A program made the translations under genes and the position numbers. Of a stretch of 64,000 bases of DNA, positions 1-14,000 are shown one piece after another (within the stretch, counting starts at the first letter, position 1; each line of letters begins with the position of its first letter). This stretch comes from Bombus terrestris. Taxonomy: Eukaryota; Arthropoda; Insecta; Hymenoptera; Apidae. Under the pieces are notes generated by a model. The model searched no databases and was not told where the DNA came from. It saw only the letters and a list, made by a program, of their open reading frames with translations. The stretch spans positions 870,001 to 934,000 of the forward strand of contig NC_063282.1 in NCBI RefSeq assembly GCF_910591885.1, in the 5' to 3' direction.

Positions 1-819
1 CATCCGAGCTCGCTTAACCCCCTGCGACCTTCCTCGGTTCCTTTGTTCGGTAGAATGTATATATTAATATATGTGCGTGTTCGTGTGTTCATGTACACGT
101 ACATAAGCGTATAAATACATCGTCGCGAACAAGGGAGAGGGTAAGTGATATTAAAGCCGGAGCTTGACGGCGCTCAACCCTCGCGAAATTGGGTAATTCT
201 TACTTTCTAGACAAAATGAACTTTCATCGTTCCGTGAATTAATGTTGTATTGAATAAAAAAAAAGAAGAAAAAATCGTTTCTCCTAATTTGCGAAAAATC
301 TCGCGTGACGTTTTTGAAAAAGTTTATATATTTTTAATAGGTGAAACTACGAACGTGCGAGGAGATGATCGAAGGAGAACTTTTTAAGAACGCTTAACGG
401 ATGCTGTTCCCTTTGTTACCAGGATTTAAAGAAATTAAATCCCGGCTTTACGGATAAGCTACCGGCAAAAGAGTGGCGTACAGTGTTTTTAGCGGAAAAT
501 TTCAAACACGATGAGAACCGCTTCCCAAAAAATATTACTCGGGATAAAGTTTTGGGATTAGGTAGAGGGGTACTCGAGGGCGCGCCGCGAGAGAGAAGAA
601 GAAAAGGAGTAACTTTTTCTCGGATAAATTTGCCTCTACGACTGCAATAATTATTGCGCTCCTGTTTCTTACGTAATCCTGCTTTATCTTAAAATTCGAG
701 ATGGTCAACTCTGCAGGGGAAAAAGAGACCTTACATTTACCCTCTGAACATCATCCAGTTTCCGCTTCGCGTTTCAAGAATAATCAACGAGTAAAAATAA
801 GAAAGGGAACGAGACTTAC
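1..819 (-). other. second intron of daughterless, to the window edge
   Basis: AT-rich sequence below the donor at 819/818 of coding exon 2. No further daughterless exon was recognised before the left edge; the next one must lie outside the window or be too short to see. Confidence 0.5.
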
Positions 820-3800
820 CATCCCATTGTCCATCGTGGGGCCATACGGCGACTGGAAGCCTAATTTTTCTGCAACAGACAACAAGCCAGGTTAAAATCC
901 ATTCGTCGCGATAGAAACAAGTATACATAATATACGACAAGTTTCATTATTCTATGCAATGTTTAGGATTGTATCGTAAGACGTTAAGGCTTGGGTGACG
1001 CGAACAACTCCAATCTTGCTATAAATTTCGCGTGGCAATTTTTCGAGGCTGGGAATTTACGTAACTCGCAATGTCGATAATAATATTAGAAACGTACGTT
1101 ATTTCCAGACGCAGTACCGACAAAAAGGGGAGCGAAATAAGACGAAGACTAAGCTCTGATGCCGTAGTGGAACGCGTGGCAAGCGAAGTCGATGCAAAAT
1201 TAATGCCGGGCATAAATTCGCGCCCCGTCTTTATAAATCAAAACCGCGATCGCGTTAAGAATCCAAGCGGGATGTACGCGTTTTCCGCGTTGCGGCTGCG
1301 ACGCATGCAGAATAAACAACGAGATAAACATTACGAGGTTTCCGCAGTCGAGGCTTCATCCGTTATTAATGCCCACCCCATACACACACGCGCCTACAGA
1401 CAGACGAGAACGTGAATCTACGTGCGCGTATCTTGCACAGAATTTATGAGCATCGGCTGGATTTACCGGTCTCGAAAACCACCGCGCAAGAATTCCGATT
1501 AATTTTAATTCAACGATATTTTAACGTTACACCCTATTATTGCGCAATTCGATCGCCATCCCTTCCAGTTGCTCCATACCCTATGTACATAAACGATCCA
1601 AGTAACTTCCTCGATCGACCATCCTCGAACGTGAGATTTGCCGACGATTCGAGGACGTATTAATTATTCCAAGTAATTTACCTAGCGATTCAGAGAAAGA
1701 GAGAGAGAGAGAGAGATTCTCTTATTAAAATGGTAAAAGCGGAAAGTGCAGCTGGTTGATAACTAGCCGAGAAAAGGGAATGGTACAGAAGGAGTATATC
1801 ATATTACAGAGGACGGATATAGCCGTGCGTAGACGATAGGGCGAGTGTCCGACTATGCCACGATCGGCCGAGGTAACTATGAATCCTAACAGTTTCGGCT
1901 TGCTCGTGACATGTTTGCCGAAGCGTGCAGTACCGAGTCTGCAATATCATGCATCAAAGTACAAGCTAAACCATGGTCCATCGTGTCATCCTCAGAGCCA
2001 GTGCAAGCCAGCTCGACCGTTATGACGTAGTGTTGAGCACCGGGCCTTCGTGTCACGACTAGTTCGTCTTCCACGCTGGCTCCTGCCGGCGTCACCTCTA
2101 TCGAATATTGCTCGATGAAGAATTACTACGGATTCCGCTCGACGAGATTCCGGAGTTGCTGCCCTTGTCCGACTTGCCGACCAAGTGTGTTTCGCTCGCC
2201 ACGGAAACAACGTCCGTGCCCCTGTTCCTCCACGATTTACGGTATTCTAATGCCAGTATCGCTATTGGAATCAAAGATCACCGGTGGTGAGATAAAGACT
2301 ACCGGGAGAACGGTAAATAAGATACCATTTTAGCGAACCATCGAACCCAACTCGCTGCCCCGTGCCATGCGTATCCTGACAGACGTCAGCGACGTCGGAA
2401 AAATTACAACGATCTAGCGATTTTCCTAAAAATTATCTTGCAACGTATTGAATTAATATTACGATAAAGAGATATTACTGCAAGATAGCGTTATATGTAA
2501 TATACAGAGATACCGGGCCTCCTGATAAGCGTTTTGCGCGGTGATCATCTGTTCCACGTGTGTCGTTCGATTACGTCATCGCAGGACAAATTCGCGTATA
2601 CTTTCCTCGACAATTGCCCGAATCAGATCAAACTGTTCTCGCTAGTTTGGGGTTAACGCATACGTATATTTTATTAACGTCCATGTGCTGTCGCTACAAA
2701 TCCACTCGAGTGCCCGCATATTCTAATTTTATACTACCATTTATATAGGATAACGTATGTGTATTATAATAATATAAATTCACTTGAACGTTGTGTCACG
2801 TTCCCACGTATCTTATCTACCAAATGATTAACGTTTTCCTACTTTTAACTCTAAATACGAGAAAGGGAATACGAGGATCGCAGAAAGAGGGAACGCGAAT
2901 GTCGGCGGCGAATTACCGGCGCCACAGTCGGCCACTGGTCGCCACGATACCATCTACACGGATTTCGGCCGACATCAATTCGGCATTACAGCTCGCGAAA
3001 TGCGCGACACAACCTCGAAAACCACGCGCCACGCCGCGTTGCGCGCGGCGACCAACGATTTTCAGCGCGCGAGACACGACCGCGATTTGGTGGTCAGCCT
3101 GCTCGGCGTCGTATATCAGCGCGACACCATCGAATTAGAATTACCTAAAATTATTTTCCCCCGATCACAGTGTTGTTACCTCGCGTACATCCCTCTGCAA
3201 CCGCTCCATTCTACTTTACCTATAGATTCCAACGCAAAAATCTATGGAGGAGTAGAGTCCGAAAACGAATAAGGATACTCACCTACGAATTTTATTATAT
3301 ATTTCTTCTCTGCCTCGAACGTACAGTCGGGAAATGCGACTTGTTTACGCAAATGTATAAATTTTCAATGATTTACCGAATAATCTACGACTGTGTATCG
3401 CTTCGATGCTGTTTCGCGAATTCGCCACAGAGACGCATGAAAGAGAAAGGAAAAAATATCAGCGAACATTACGTGCCGCGAAAATGCCAGCCAGCGTTTC
3501 AGAGTTTTGACGATCTCGTAAAAAAAACGCGTGCAACGACTAAACGTTGAAAAGCAAGCGCGGACATAAAAAAAAATGGTCGTGAAAGACAAGGCACCGC
3601 GAAACGGTAGAGCCGCGTATCTGCATTTCCCGATTCCGGAGAAAAGCAGCGAGAAAAGTTTCCGCGTCGAACGTCCAAGTTCGAGCGAACCACGCGATAC
3701 GACAGACTTATCGTTCGTACTAATCCACCTCGGTAAACCTCTAGACGTCAGCATCCGGTTCTCATCTAGCCGATAGAACGAAGTGAAATTAAAGAACAGG

Positions 3801-6800
3801 TGGTAAAAATGCGGCTTCGGTCTCGCGAGACGGGTTAACGAAGAAAGGTTTAATCAACGAGCTACGTTCCTTCCATATAACGCGAAATTTCCATGATCTA
3901 GGGACGATCGATGGATGCGTTAAAAGACACGATTACACGCTCGATCGAACGTGTTCAACGTGGACCAGAATTAAGTGACTGTACTTTGACCCCGGATTCC
4001 AGCGACAGCTTGACCCGACCCTTGATTTTTTCCCTTTTTTCGAAAAACGATCAGTCGCCTGATCAGCGTGGGTACCTTGCTGCGCTCTGGCCAAACTCCG
4101 ACCAAAGGATCCTTTTCGTTCCCACAAGCAACCGATACTCGATTGTACCGCGTCATCGTTGAAGCAACAAATATCAACTTGTGGAAACATTTTGTTCACG
4201 TTGTTGGAAGGAACATTTTGGTTTTGTCTCGGTTTCGAAACGGCGTGTGTTCCTAGCAACAAGTTGTCTACGCGCAAATGTAAACTAGAAATATCGATCA
4301 TCCAACAAATAGCAACATGCGTTGTAAAACAGTCAGTCAACTTTACACTCTGAAGAAACAATTATTATATTCTTAACTTTCTGATCTTTTATTAACTTGT
4401 AGCTAACACGTAGGAACACGAAGAAAAATTAAGTATCACCGGGTAACAACCAGCAACTCTTTCGAGAAACGCGAAACACCGGCAAAACTTCGTCGCTGCC
4501 TCAGCGAGGAACCACAGCATCGTGAAGTAGGAGCTCGAGCAATTTGCCTCGTAAGATCGAGCGGAGAAAGAAAGCTGCCCGAAATCTGGTCGATCGAATT
4601 TCTAACGTGTTGTATCACCACCTGTTGAGAGCACGATTAAACCAAACGTAAATGAACGCGGAGAAAAATGTGACGGCGAAGCTTGTAAAAACGGCGAAAG
4701 AAATAATGAAACACCTGCGCGCCTTGGAAAGGCTTAATTCGATTATCTCCCTCGAATAGTCGCTGCATTTTTTTACGCCCGCGTGTAAATTTTAATAGTC
4801 GTCCTCGACGTTTCGCGACGACGTTTCAAGAAATCAGGATACGACTGACATTCCCAAAATACAAGATACAGCGTCTGACAAAAGTATTCGAATACTTATA
4901 GAAATCTTTTACGAATACATCACGTGTATTGTAGGAAACATTTTGAAATTTCATTTCCACTGTAACGAAACGTTTCACGTTTTTATTAGACAAATTTTGA
5001 AACAAATCTGAAAATACAAAGTACATAGAATACCTATAACCTGCAGAGATTACTCTGCACTTGTTATATGTTTCAGACATCTATTCATGCTGTATGCTAA
5101 TTTTTTTACTAGATATATGTACATTTGCAGCGAGCGTCTTGTAACAGTCGTAACTTCCGTATAAATTTTCAGATTCTTGTCAACAATTCTTCTTTTCTTT
5201 GCCATATTTGCAGGACACCCGATACATATACCGCCACTACGCAGACCCACGCACCCCAACGACCGATTTCTATGGGAGAATTCGCGTGTGTGTACCATGC
5301 CGGTGCACGGTGCCACGCGACCCAAAAGGGTGTTCCAAGTTCCCGCAGGTAAGCAAGAGAAAGCGAGCGAGCGAGCGAGAGAGAGAGAGACACGCACGGA
5401 CAAAGAAAGGGAGGAGAGAGAAAGAAGAAGGGAGGAAGGGAAGAGAAAAAAGAAGAAAAAAGAAGTTCGCGGCCGGCAGAGAATAAGGAAAGAAGAGGAA
5501 GGGGGAAAGGTTTGCCACCCTTGGGGCCCTCGACCCCAATGGTAGAGGGGATACGTACACCAGAGGGAGGAAGAATAGAAGACCAGCAGAGAAAGAGGAA
5601 AAAAAATGTGAAAAAGAACTCAGGTAGACACTGGTGCTCAACCGAACCAGAGCTCTGACTCGAATCGAATCGTTCTATCGATCTACGATCGTTCCTCTCT
5701 GTTGTATCGCAAAGACGATCTAACGTTACTTAACACGCGGGTCTTACGCTATTGTCTTGAAATGTTCAGCTTGGACTTGGATGAAATTAATATTCGAAGG
5801 AATTTTGTACGCAAGTTTTTATATCTCCAAGTTTCCAAGCTGTTTGCAAGGCCAGAATTTCGAAAGCTCGCTCGCAAGACCACAGTGGAACCAGTGTAGT
5901 GAAAATAATCGGAAGAGCGTGTGCATTATACTTCTACATATAATATCGCAACTTATTCATCGGCTCTGAAACCGATTTTCAGTAGTGTATTATGGGTGTA
6001 CGGCTAGGTACACGGATAGGTACAAGGACCCCACGAATGTGAGCGAAAAATATAGAAATTGAAGTGGCGAAACGCGTTGATCGATCCAGACAAATTCTTC
6101 GAGTACCGATGGACTTCGCGGAAATACTTCACTCGGGATCGATGCAGACGAGCCACTTTTTCTCGGCAGTTACTTGTTACTGTACGAAGAGCAATGCACG
6201 CGTAGCAACGAAAGAATACTTATCGTCAGGTGCGTAAAAGTCGTGTATGTATACATATATATAAATGTACGTGTACGTATATACGATTGATACAAATATA
6301 ATCGAGCCTGCGTCGATTCTCATTCGACGTTCCAATTGCAACGAAACTAATTAAATTATCCCTTGTATGCCAAGCAGAGCAGGTGAAATCCGAATCAGAG
6401 AGACTGATGCAAACTATCGGAGCGAGTATTTTGAAACCGTTACTTTCCGTAGCGGAAGATAGCAGGAGCAGCAAAAATTTGGGATAAAAAGAGTAGCAAG
6501 CCAGCGACCGGTACGTATCAACGCGAAGAGTCGAATCGAGCGTACGATTCGCAAGAAGGAGCGAGGCTGGCTCGAGCGTGATATTCGCAGTCTGAGGAAA
6601 GGAAGCGCTGCAAGAAGAAAGAACGAAGGGAAAAAGAAAAAGAGAGGGGGAGAAAGAAAAAGGAAGAAAAAAGGGGACCGTCCGTTGCGGCGTTTGGATG
6701 TAAACGGAACAGCGAAGGTGTATTTTGTAGAGGAGAAGGCTGGCTGCCACGCGACCATGGGCATCATGGTGGGGATGCCGTGGTGCCAACGGGCCCCGCG

Positions 6801-9800
6801 GGACCAAGAGGGCTATGGCTCCGGCAAAAGGGACCGTGTGGAAACGGCGAGACACGGACAACGAGTAGGAGAGATGGAGAAAGAAAGAAGGAGGGGAATA
6901 TAGCAGCAGCAGCGGCAGCTGTCGCTGTCAGTGCCCCCCTTCGTGTTACCCTAGAAGGGGCCCACCGGAGGACAGTGGCGCAGGCTACGGGGGCTCCAGT
7001 GACTCTCAAACATCTTTTTAATACATTGGCAGCAACAATCACAAATATCGGGTTCCTTCTGACCGGAACTGTTTCAGCCTTGGACCGATAGCGATAAGAT
7101 TGTTCAAGTATAGATAAATATATTTCTTTGCTGTTGTTCTTACGTGGAGCACCATATATGATTCATCGTTCATTTTTCTTAAAGTTTCTTCTTCTCGAAC
7201 CGAACGAAAATCCAGGAACAATTGGGAGAAATAAATTGACAGAGGAAAACGATATAGTAGTCGAGTCGTTCGTTGGGCAAAGAGGGGGATCTGTCTTCTC
7301 AGAGCGCCATCTTTTACAGGTGTCTTTTACAGGTTTGTAAACATTGTAAAACCAAAAATCTCTCTTCAGTTTTCTTGAAATTTCGATCTTCCTCGTGATC
7401 AATTTCTACTTCAATTTAAATTCTCCCGAAATGTTGACCTAAGCGAAGACCAATAAAATAATCGAACCGGACTGATAGAGAAAAACGATCTGAAACGTTC
7501 CTGAAATGGATTATCCGTCGAGGGTATCGTTTCGCGAATCCCTTTTGTTCGTGTTCCTTGGACAGAATCCAACTCGATGTCTCCGTAAGAAAAGCAACGA
7601 TAAACACGAACGACGTAGCTTCGAATTTTAGTTGCTACTTTTCAATTTATGGATGTTTACGCAAATTCATATTTTTGCACATACAAATAAAAGATATTTT
7701 ATACATCATTAGTACAGATATTTTATAAATTTGTATATTCATCTACATTCTCGCATAGTTTCGCAAATATATCAGCACTCTATTCGTCAGTATGACGAGT
7801 ATGAGTAGTATGTTCGTTTAAGGTATAGTTGTCCAGAAAAGCGAATGCTACGAATTTTTATACATGTATGGGCTATTTAAAGATCGAAAACATGTATAGG
7901 ATGTACATAATAACGAAAATATATAAAATTCCCAAAATACAAGACCTGTTGTAATATTTAGTGGATGAAACGAACCTCTGTCTAGGTTTCTACTTTCTTC
8001 GTTTTCATATAAATACGAATTCGCATAAAAATCCGCAGTCTGATGATAATCGTTCAAATACTTTCATGGGGCACTGTATACAGAAGATAAACCCAAAGTG
8101 AAAGATAGGATGCGCGCACGTTGGCACGATTCGTCCGAAAATCGCGAGTATGCGCGAGAATAGGTTCACGGTTTGCTACCGCGAGATCGAAAATGGTGAA
8201 AACAAGTGAAGTGCCCGCGTAAAGTAAAATCGGGTGGAAAAAAGGTGGCAAAGGTGCGTGCGTGTGCGCGCGCGCGCGCGAACTCGTGCCGCCCATGGCA
8301 CGTGGCGTACACGTGCTCCGATTTCGCGCTGTCTCTCTCCCTCTCACTCCAGTTCTCACGGCTAGGTTAACCCGGGTTTTCATTCACGGGTTCACGCGAA
8401 CCAGCACGGCACAAGAGGACCACCAAGAGTATTAACGTTCGAGGCAGGAGCAAATCTTCTGCATCGCCTCGGGGTTGCGTTCAACAGGTGAGAAGCTGCC
8501 GCCATTTTCGCCTTCACGTTTTACCAGATCACGCGTTCTCACGCGCGTTCGATGGCCTTTCCTTTACACAGGGTGGAAAGGCAAGGGTGCCTTATAAACG
8601 ACGATAGACAGAAGAGCTATTTCTTCTGAGAATTGCTTTCCACTAAATCGACGGATCCGAGGAATGGGTGAGGAGGGGGGAGGGACAGAAAGAGAGAGAG
8701 AGAGAGAGAATCGAGTCGAGGATGATCAGAGAGAAATTACAGGGCAGACAAAGTTCGATGGTCGAGTTTGACCCGTTGTGTCTCGCGGTCGATGAGATTC
8801 GAAATTCCGAGGAATTTTGTGAGTCGGGGGCAGGCCATTGAACGTCGGAAAGTGACGCTGGTCGAGGACAGTGGCACCTGCCAAAAAATCAGAGCCCCCT
8901 TTTCGGCTGTGGCGCCAGGAGCCGAATGCACATTTGTTCGAGCCCCGGTGTCGCGTGTACGCGCCTATATATGCCGTATATATACACGTACGTATAGGTG
9001 TGTACACGTGGGCCAAACTTAACGAAATCTGGCCAGATGTCTATTCCGAACCGTGGTGCAGGTCGGCGCCGTACAGACCCACCAGCGGCGCGCACTTGCG
9101 TGCATTTGTGCGCGAGCGTGAATGTCTGCACACGCGTTCGACCAGCCAGCTTTTCGCCGATTACGCGCGCTCACGATCTGTTACAGGTGGCATCGCTCTT
9201 CCTACCCGGTTTAAATCGGCCTGCGATCAATTTCTTCGTCTCCGCCGATCTCGTTCCTTCCTTTCTTTTTTCTTTTTTTTTTTTTTTTATACTTCTTTTA
9301 GAAAGCGAAGCTACTTTTGGTACCTTTACAACGAAAACAAGAATACGCAGATCGAGGATCTATGCAGTGACACAACTTTGAATCGTTAACCAGAAGAGAC
9401 TTAACTTCTATGCTGCGATAGCGGACTATACTAGAACATATTTGTCGAGCGTTATGCCCAGATTTAATTTCGATTCGTTTGCTGCCACAATTTATCTCTC
9501 TTTGTCGTTAATAATTAATAAAGAAATGTAACAGCGCGTAAAGGTTTCTGGTCAGATAGATTTTTCACTTTCGCTCTATTACAAAAGTGATATTTCGTGG
9601 AATTGTATAAGGAGAAAATGGAATATTTTAGAGAATTTAAATTACAACCGAGTTCCTTTTATATGGACTTTATTTATCTGAAGCTCGACACCTACCGTAT
9701 GAATGAAAAATGATCGATAATAAGGAGAATCGACGAACTTCTATTATATGAATTTCACTTGTTGTTTTCGACGTATAAACTAGTAAATCTATCCAAAGAA

Positions 9801-11053
9801 ACTTTTACCATTATAACGATAAAGAAGAAACGAAGTTGAGAACAGTGAAGCCTACGCCAATGAGACAGGAGGATAGCAGGATATGGTACTCCATAGGGTG
9901 GTGCTTTCAGTCAAACTGCTAAGAGACTCTAGGACGATAGACCGTCTTTCCAGAGAACGTGATAACAACTGTTGCAGAGACATTCGGCATAAGAAACGTG
10001 TATCCGTGGTAACAGAAACCAAGGGAAATGTTGCATGATTTTGGAGACTTTGAAGTTCGAATCGGGGATCTCGGATCAGAAACGGCTGATCGGCGAAAGG
10101 GAACGACAAGCGCCAAATATAGAGAATCGTCGAGAATCTTTTTTATCTGTCCAAGCTCCTTTCGGTAACCCAGTTCTCGCAATGGCTAATGGACTTTTGC
10201 TCTTCCCCGTGGAACATCGCGAATTTACCAAGACCAGCGGACGGCCACCGAGAGAGAAATACAGAAAGAGCGGAGACACGAGATTGTTGGCGCGTTACTC
10301 TCGAGGGGAAGATACGGAGAGAAAGAGAAGGAGAATGGGAGAGAAGCGAAGAGTTTCAGGACGATGGCGTTTCACGCTGTGGCAAATTCATATCGACCAT
10401 AACGGGAGCGCGGCGAATGGCGGCGTACGTTCGGTAACGAGGGACTTGCATTAGTCAGGAATTCGAGTCGCACCGTGCACTCGCCCGTTTCGCCAACTTC
10501 TCAAACACCTTCGCGTCTACTCTCCGCTATCGAACCAGCTAATCTAGTTCAGGAGCCCGAAAGTAAATCTCCATGCTTTGACTAACCTTCGACTCTGCCG
10601 CGTTCTTTCCTTCGTTTTGCATCTAGTCGCGTTTCTTTATCGTTAATAATCGTCTTAAGTTTGAAGAAGGCTGCGTGATACGCGTGTTTTCTCGTTAAGT
10701 GAAAAATAATCCTTCGAAGCGCGAATATAACAATTTCTGCAACATTTTAAGATTCGCGGACACGATTGCTGATAAATACGCGCCTTTATATTACTGTTAT
10801 CTCGATGACCTCACGATCGAAAGACGCACATTCACCCTCGAACAAAAAAATACCAGTGCATATTGAAATTACTCATATCATCACAATATATTAGTATCAT
10901 CCTATATACAAAGTGTTACGACTCGTTAGGCGTTTTATCAAAGGGCATTTTTATCCTGCTCGCAGCGAGAAGATAAAACCCACAACAACCAACAATATCT
11001 ACACAGATTTCGCGAAGAACGCAAAAAGAGAATCCTCTGTTTCGAGACGCAAT

Positions 11054-11092
<39 letters not shown>

Positions 11093-14000
11093 GAGGGGAG
11101 GGGGGAATGGAAGAGAGGGAGAGGTCGGAAAAATCGTGATGAATTGAAAGGTCGAGCTTAAATGATTACAAATTTTTCGCTAGTGATAAAGCAAATAATA
11201 AAGTTGAAGATAACGTACGAAGAGATCTCCGCGTGACCTATCGACACTGGTGTCGCACGCGCGTATATAATACACCGTCGGCCATAAGTATCAGCACACC
11301 TACTCAATTACATTCGATGCAAGACGCCAACGAATTTTACTTTGTTCGATATTTTACATTATAGACAGGTATAGTCACCTCCGGAACCAATTTAACCGTC
11401 TTACGTTTAAAGGGCGTTGGCTTACTTTCCGAGGAGATTGTATTACGCGTATAGGTATAACGAAATAAATTTCGTCTCGTTTTTTCAATTCTCTTGATAA
11501 GAATACGAAATTGCATAAAAATCCGCAGCTTATTTGTAACAGTACGGCTAGAAAATAAAAGTAGTCAAAAGCATTCGACTTACGCTAAATGTTTATAAGC
11601 GTGTTGATATACTTATGGCCGACGCTGTATACTATAGGTTGGCTGTATATTATACGTTTCTGGCGTGTAAATGGAAGAGAGAGGGAACGAGCGAACAAAG
11701 TTCGACGCAGACGAGGAAGAAACGATCGTGATCGGGAGAATACACGCGTGCACGACGGTGGGAGGATGCTCGTTGGCGGAGAAAGGGATTCAGACTAGGG
11801 CGTCGAGGGATGAGGGGTCGAGGGCGAAGAGGGGTGGAAGCAGATGCTCATCGGGCCCCTGCTGTAAATGTAGATTATGCTCATCCTTGATTTGTGTGTG
11901 CGCGCCCGTACATGAAACGCACTTTGGACTTGGCCTTCCCTAAGAAGAGGATCGAAAAGTTTCGTAGCCGAACCACGGGAAACTTTTCCCTGATTTACTT
12001 TCAGACCGGACAGCTTCCGGAATTGAAGCTACCGAAGAATAGCGCTAGAATCCCGCATCCTCTCCGTGAACACGGCTTCACGAATGGTTCGTTAACGAGT
12101 AACGAGTTGCTCGAACGTCTCGAAGAATAGAGCGCGCTTCGCGATGCAAGAAATCGAATTCGCGAGCTTCGCAAACACGTATGTATACACACCTTCCGAT
12201 TGTTTAATTTGATCGATATTATTCCGCATACGCGATATCAATTAATGTTTCTTAAGTGCTCAAGAGGCTGATAGAAACGTATATTCGACTTCAAAAATAT
12301 ATGGAAAGATAGTTTTGAAGCGAAATTGATCGATGACGTATCGAGTTTTAAAATCGCTTGCCTATCGCGTTCAGAAAAATTAGAACAATTTAAAACGGTT
12401 AACGTCTATCGCTTCAATCTTTTTTTCTTTTATATCGATTTAACAGATCCATAGCCTTTTTTATTTCGACTTGATAGATCGATATGCACAGCCATCCTCT
12501 AACACTCTGATCGTTTTCGGCAACATACGTATTATACAGAATCATAGCTGCTAGAGGAAATTGCAGGTTACATTTTGGAGTCGTACACATTTTCATTTCC
12601 GCAGTTACGAAATCATCCGTTTATCCAATCGAAGTACCATCGAGAATTTTCATAGGCGAGCCATTGCGGTACCGAGTCGTGTGCGAGGCGCGTGTGCGAC
12701 CAATAAGCAATGCGAGAGTAAAGGAGAAGGCGGCAGGAAGACAGGGATATAGCGGGAGTGAGAAAAAAGAGAGAAAGAGAGAAAGAGAGAGCAAGAGGCA
12801 GGTGCATCACGGTGACACTCCCTCGATAATTCTCCTGAGAGAGAAATAAGGTAAAAAGGGAAAAAGAGAGAAATCGAAGGGTCTGTGGGGTGGAAAGAGA
12901 AAGGAAGAAGGAGAGCTAAGTCACGAGTGTTGTGTCTGGAGCTCGTTTATGGTTGTTCGTTCAAACTCTCGCTCTGGGGAACGAGAGAGTTTCAGAAATG
13001 GCGCTCTTGGGTCAGATCAAATCAGCCGCGTATCCCTGCGAGGAGGTATTCCCTTGTAATACTTGCAAGTCGCACGGATTCATCGCTACAGTTTACGAGC
13101 TGAAACAGAATCGTCCCGTGAAAGATTCGATTTTCCAGCCATCGCCGAGATATTGCACCGCGTTTCTTCCTACCGAAATATCGATCCCGGACAAAAACAT
13201 CGCAATCGGAGAAAGTTTAGGGAACGTGAATGAGAGTTGAGGCAAAGCTCGCACTGCTTCACCAAAACAAGCGAAAGAGTCTTAATAGATGCACATCGAT
13301 CCAGATATCTTTACTTCCGCAGTTATAAGCCTCTTTCAACTATGAATCGGTAATATCAACGATTAAAACAGGCTGGAATATCGAGAGATAAAATTTTCAA
13401 GATGGTAAAAGATCGTTTCTGAAACACCCTGTACATTCATTCGCGTTTGGTTGGTCAACATTGAATAATTAGTGCTTACAGAAAGTATTTCCTCCTAAGT
13501 AAACGTATCGTGGACGGTGAACGCTTTATCGTGCCGTGGTTTCCCGAAACAAACTCCGCTTCAGGTAAATTTACTCGTGAGTCACTGTCTGATAATTTTA
13601 GATCGAATCGACCATTAAAATCTACGCTCGTGTTTTCGTGGCATTACGTGCAATTTTGCCGTTTGCCCATCCTGTCGTGCGAGAACCTTTGAGACGTATA
13701 CATATGTATGTAGAGTCCCATTAACGAACAAAGATAGAAACGCTTCATCCAAATGGAAAGAAATATCTGTGGAATGTACGTTGGAGATTCCCCTTTATTT
13801 TTAGATACCCTTGCACTTGAACGATCGAGCCCTGACCCTTCAGATATTAAAACAATGAATGAGAATTTGTGGCTCCTCCTTAAGTAACAATTGACCAATG
13901 CTATAGAACCACCTTTAATATCTACCTGCATATATCGTATAAGATTAAAGTAACGAGACAAGAATAACAAAATAAGATAAGAAACGTGACCATGTTCCTG

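Noticed and set aside
4867..5092. A third TA-flanked inverted-repeat element
   Set aside because: Its ends match each other only weakly; it shares a 17-base block with the 7.8 kb element but the terminal repeats are not convincing enough to list as a feature.
6760..7090. Gly/Pro-rich plus-strand frames suggestive of collagen
   Set aside because: The Gly-X-Y pattern does not persist for more than a few triplets in any frame.
12932..13240. 102-residue plus-strand open frame with several cysteines
   Set aside because: No signal peptide, domain or repeat pattern is visible, and the flanking splice signals are weak; it is probably chance in the daughterless intron.
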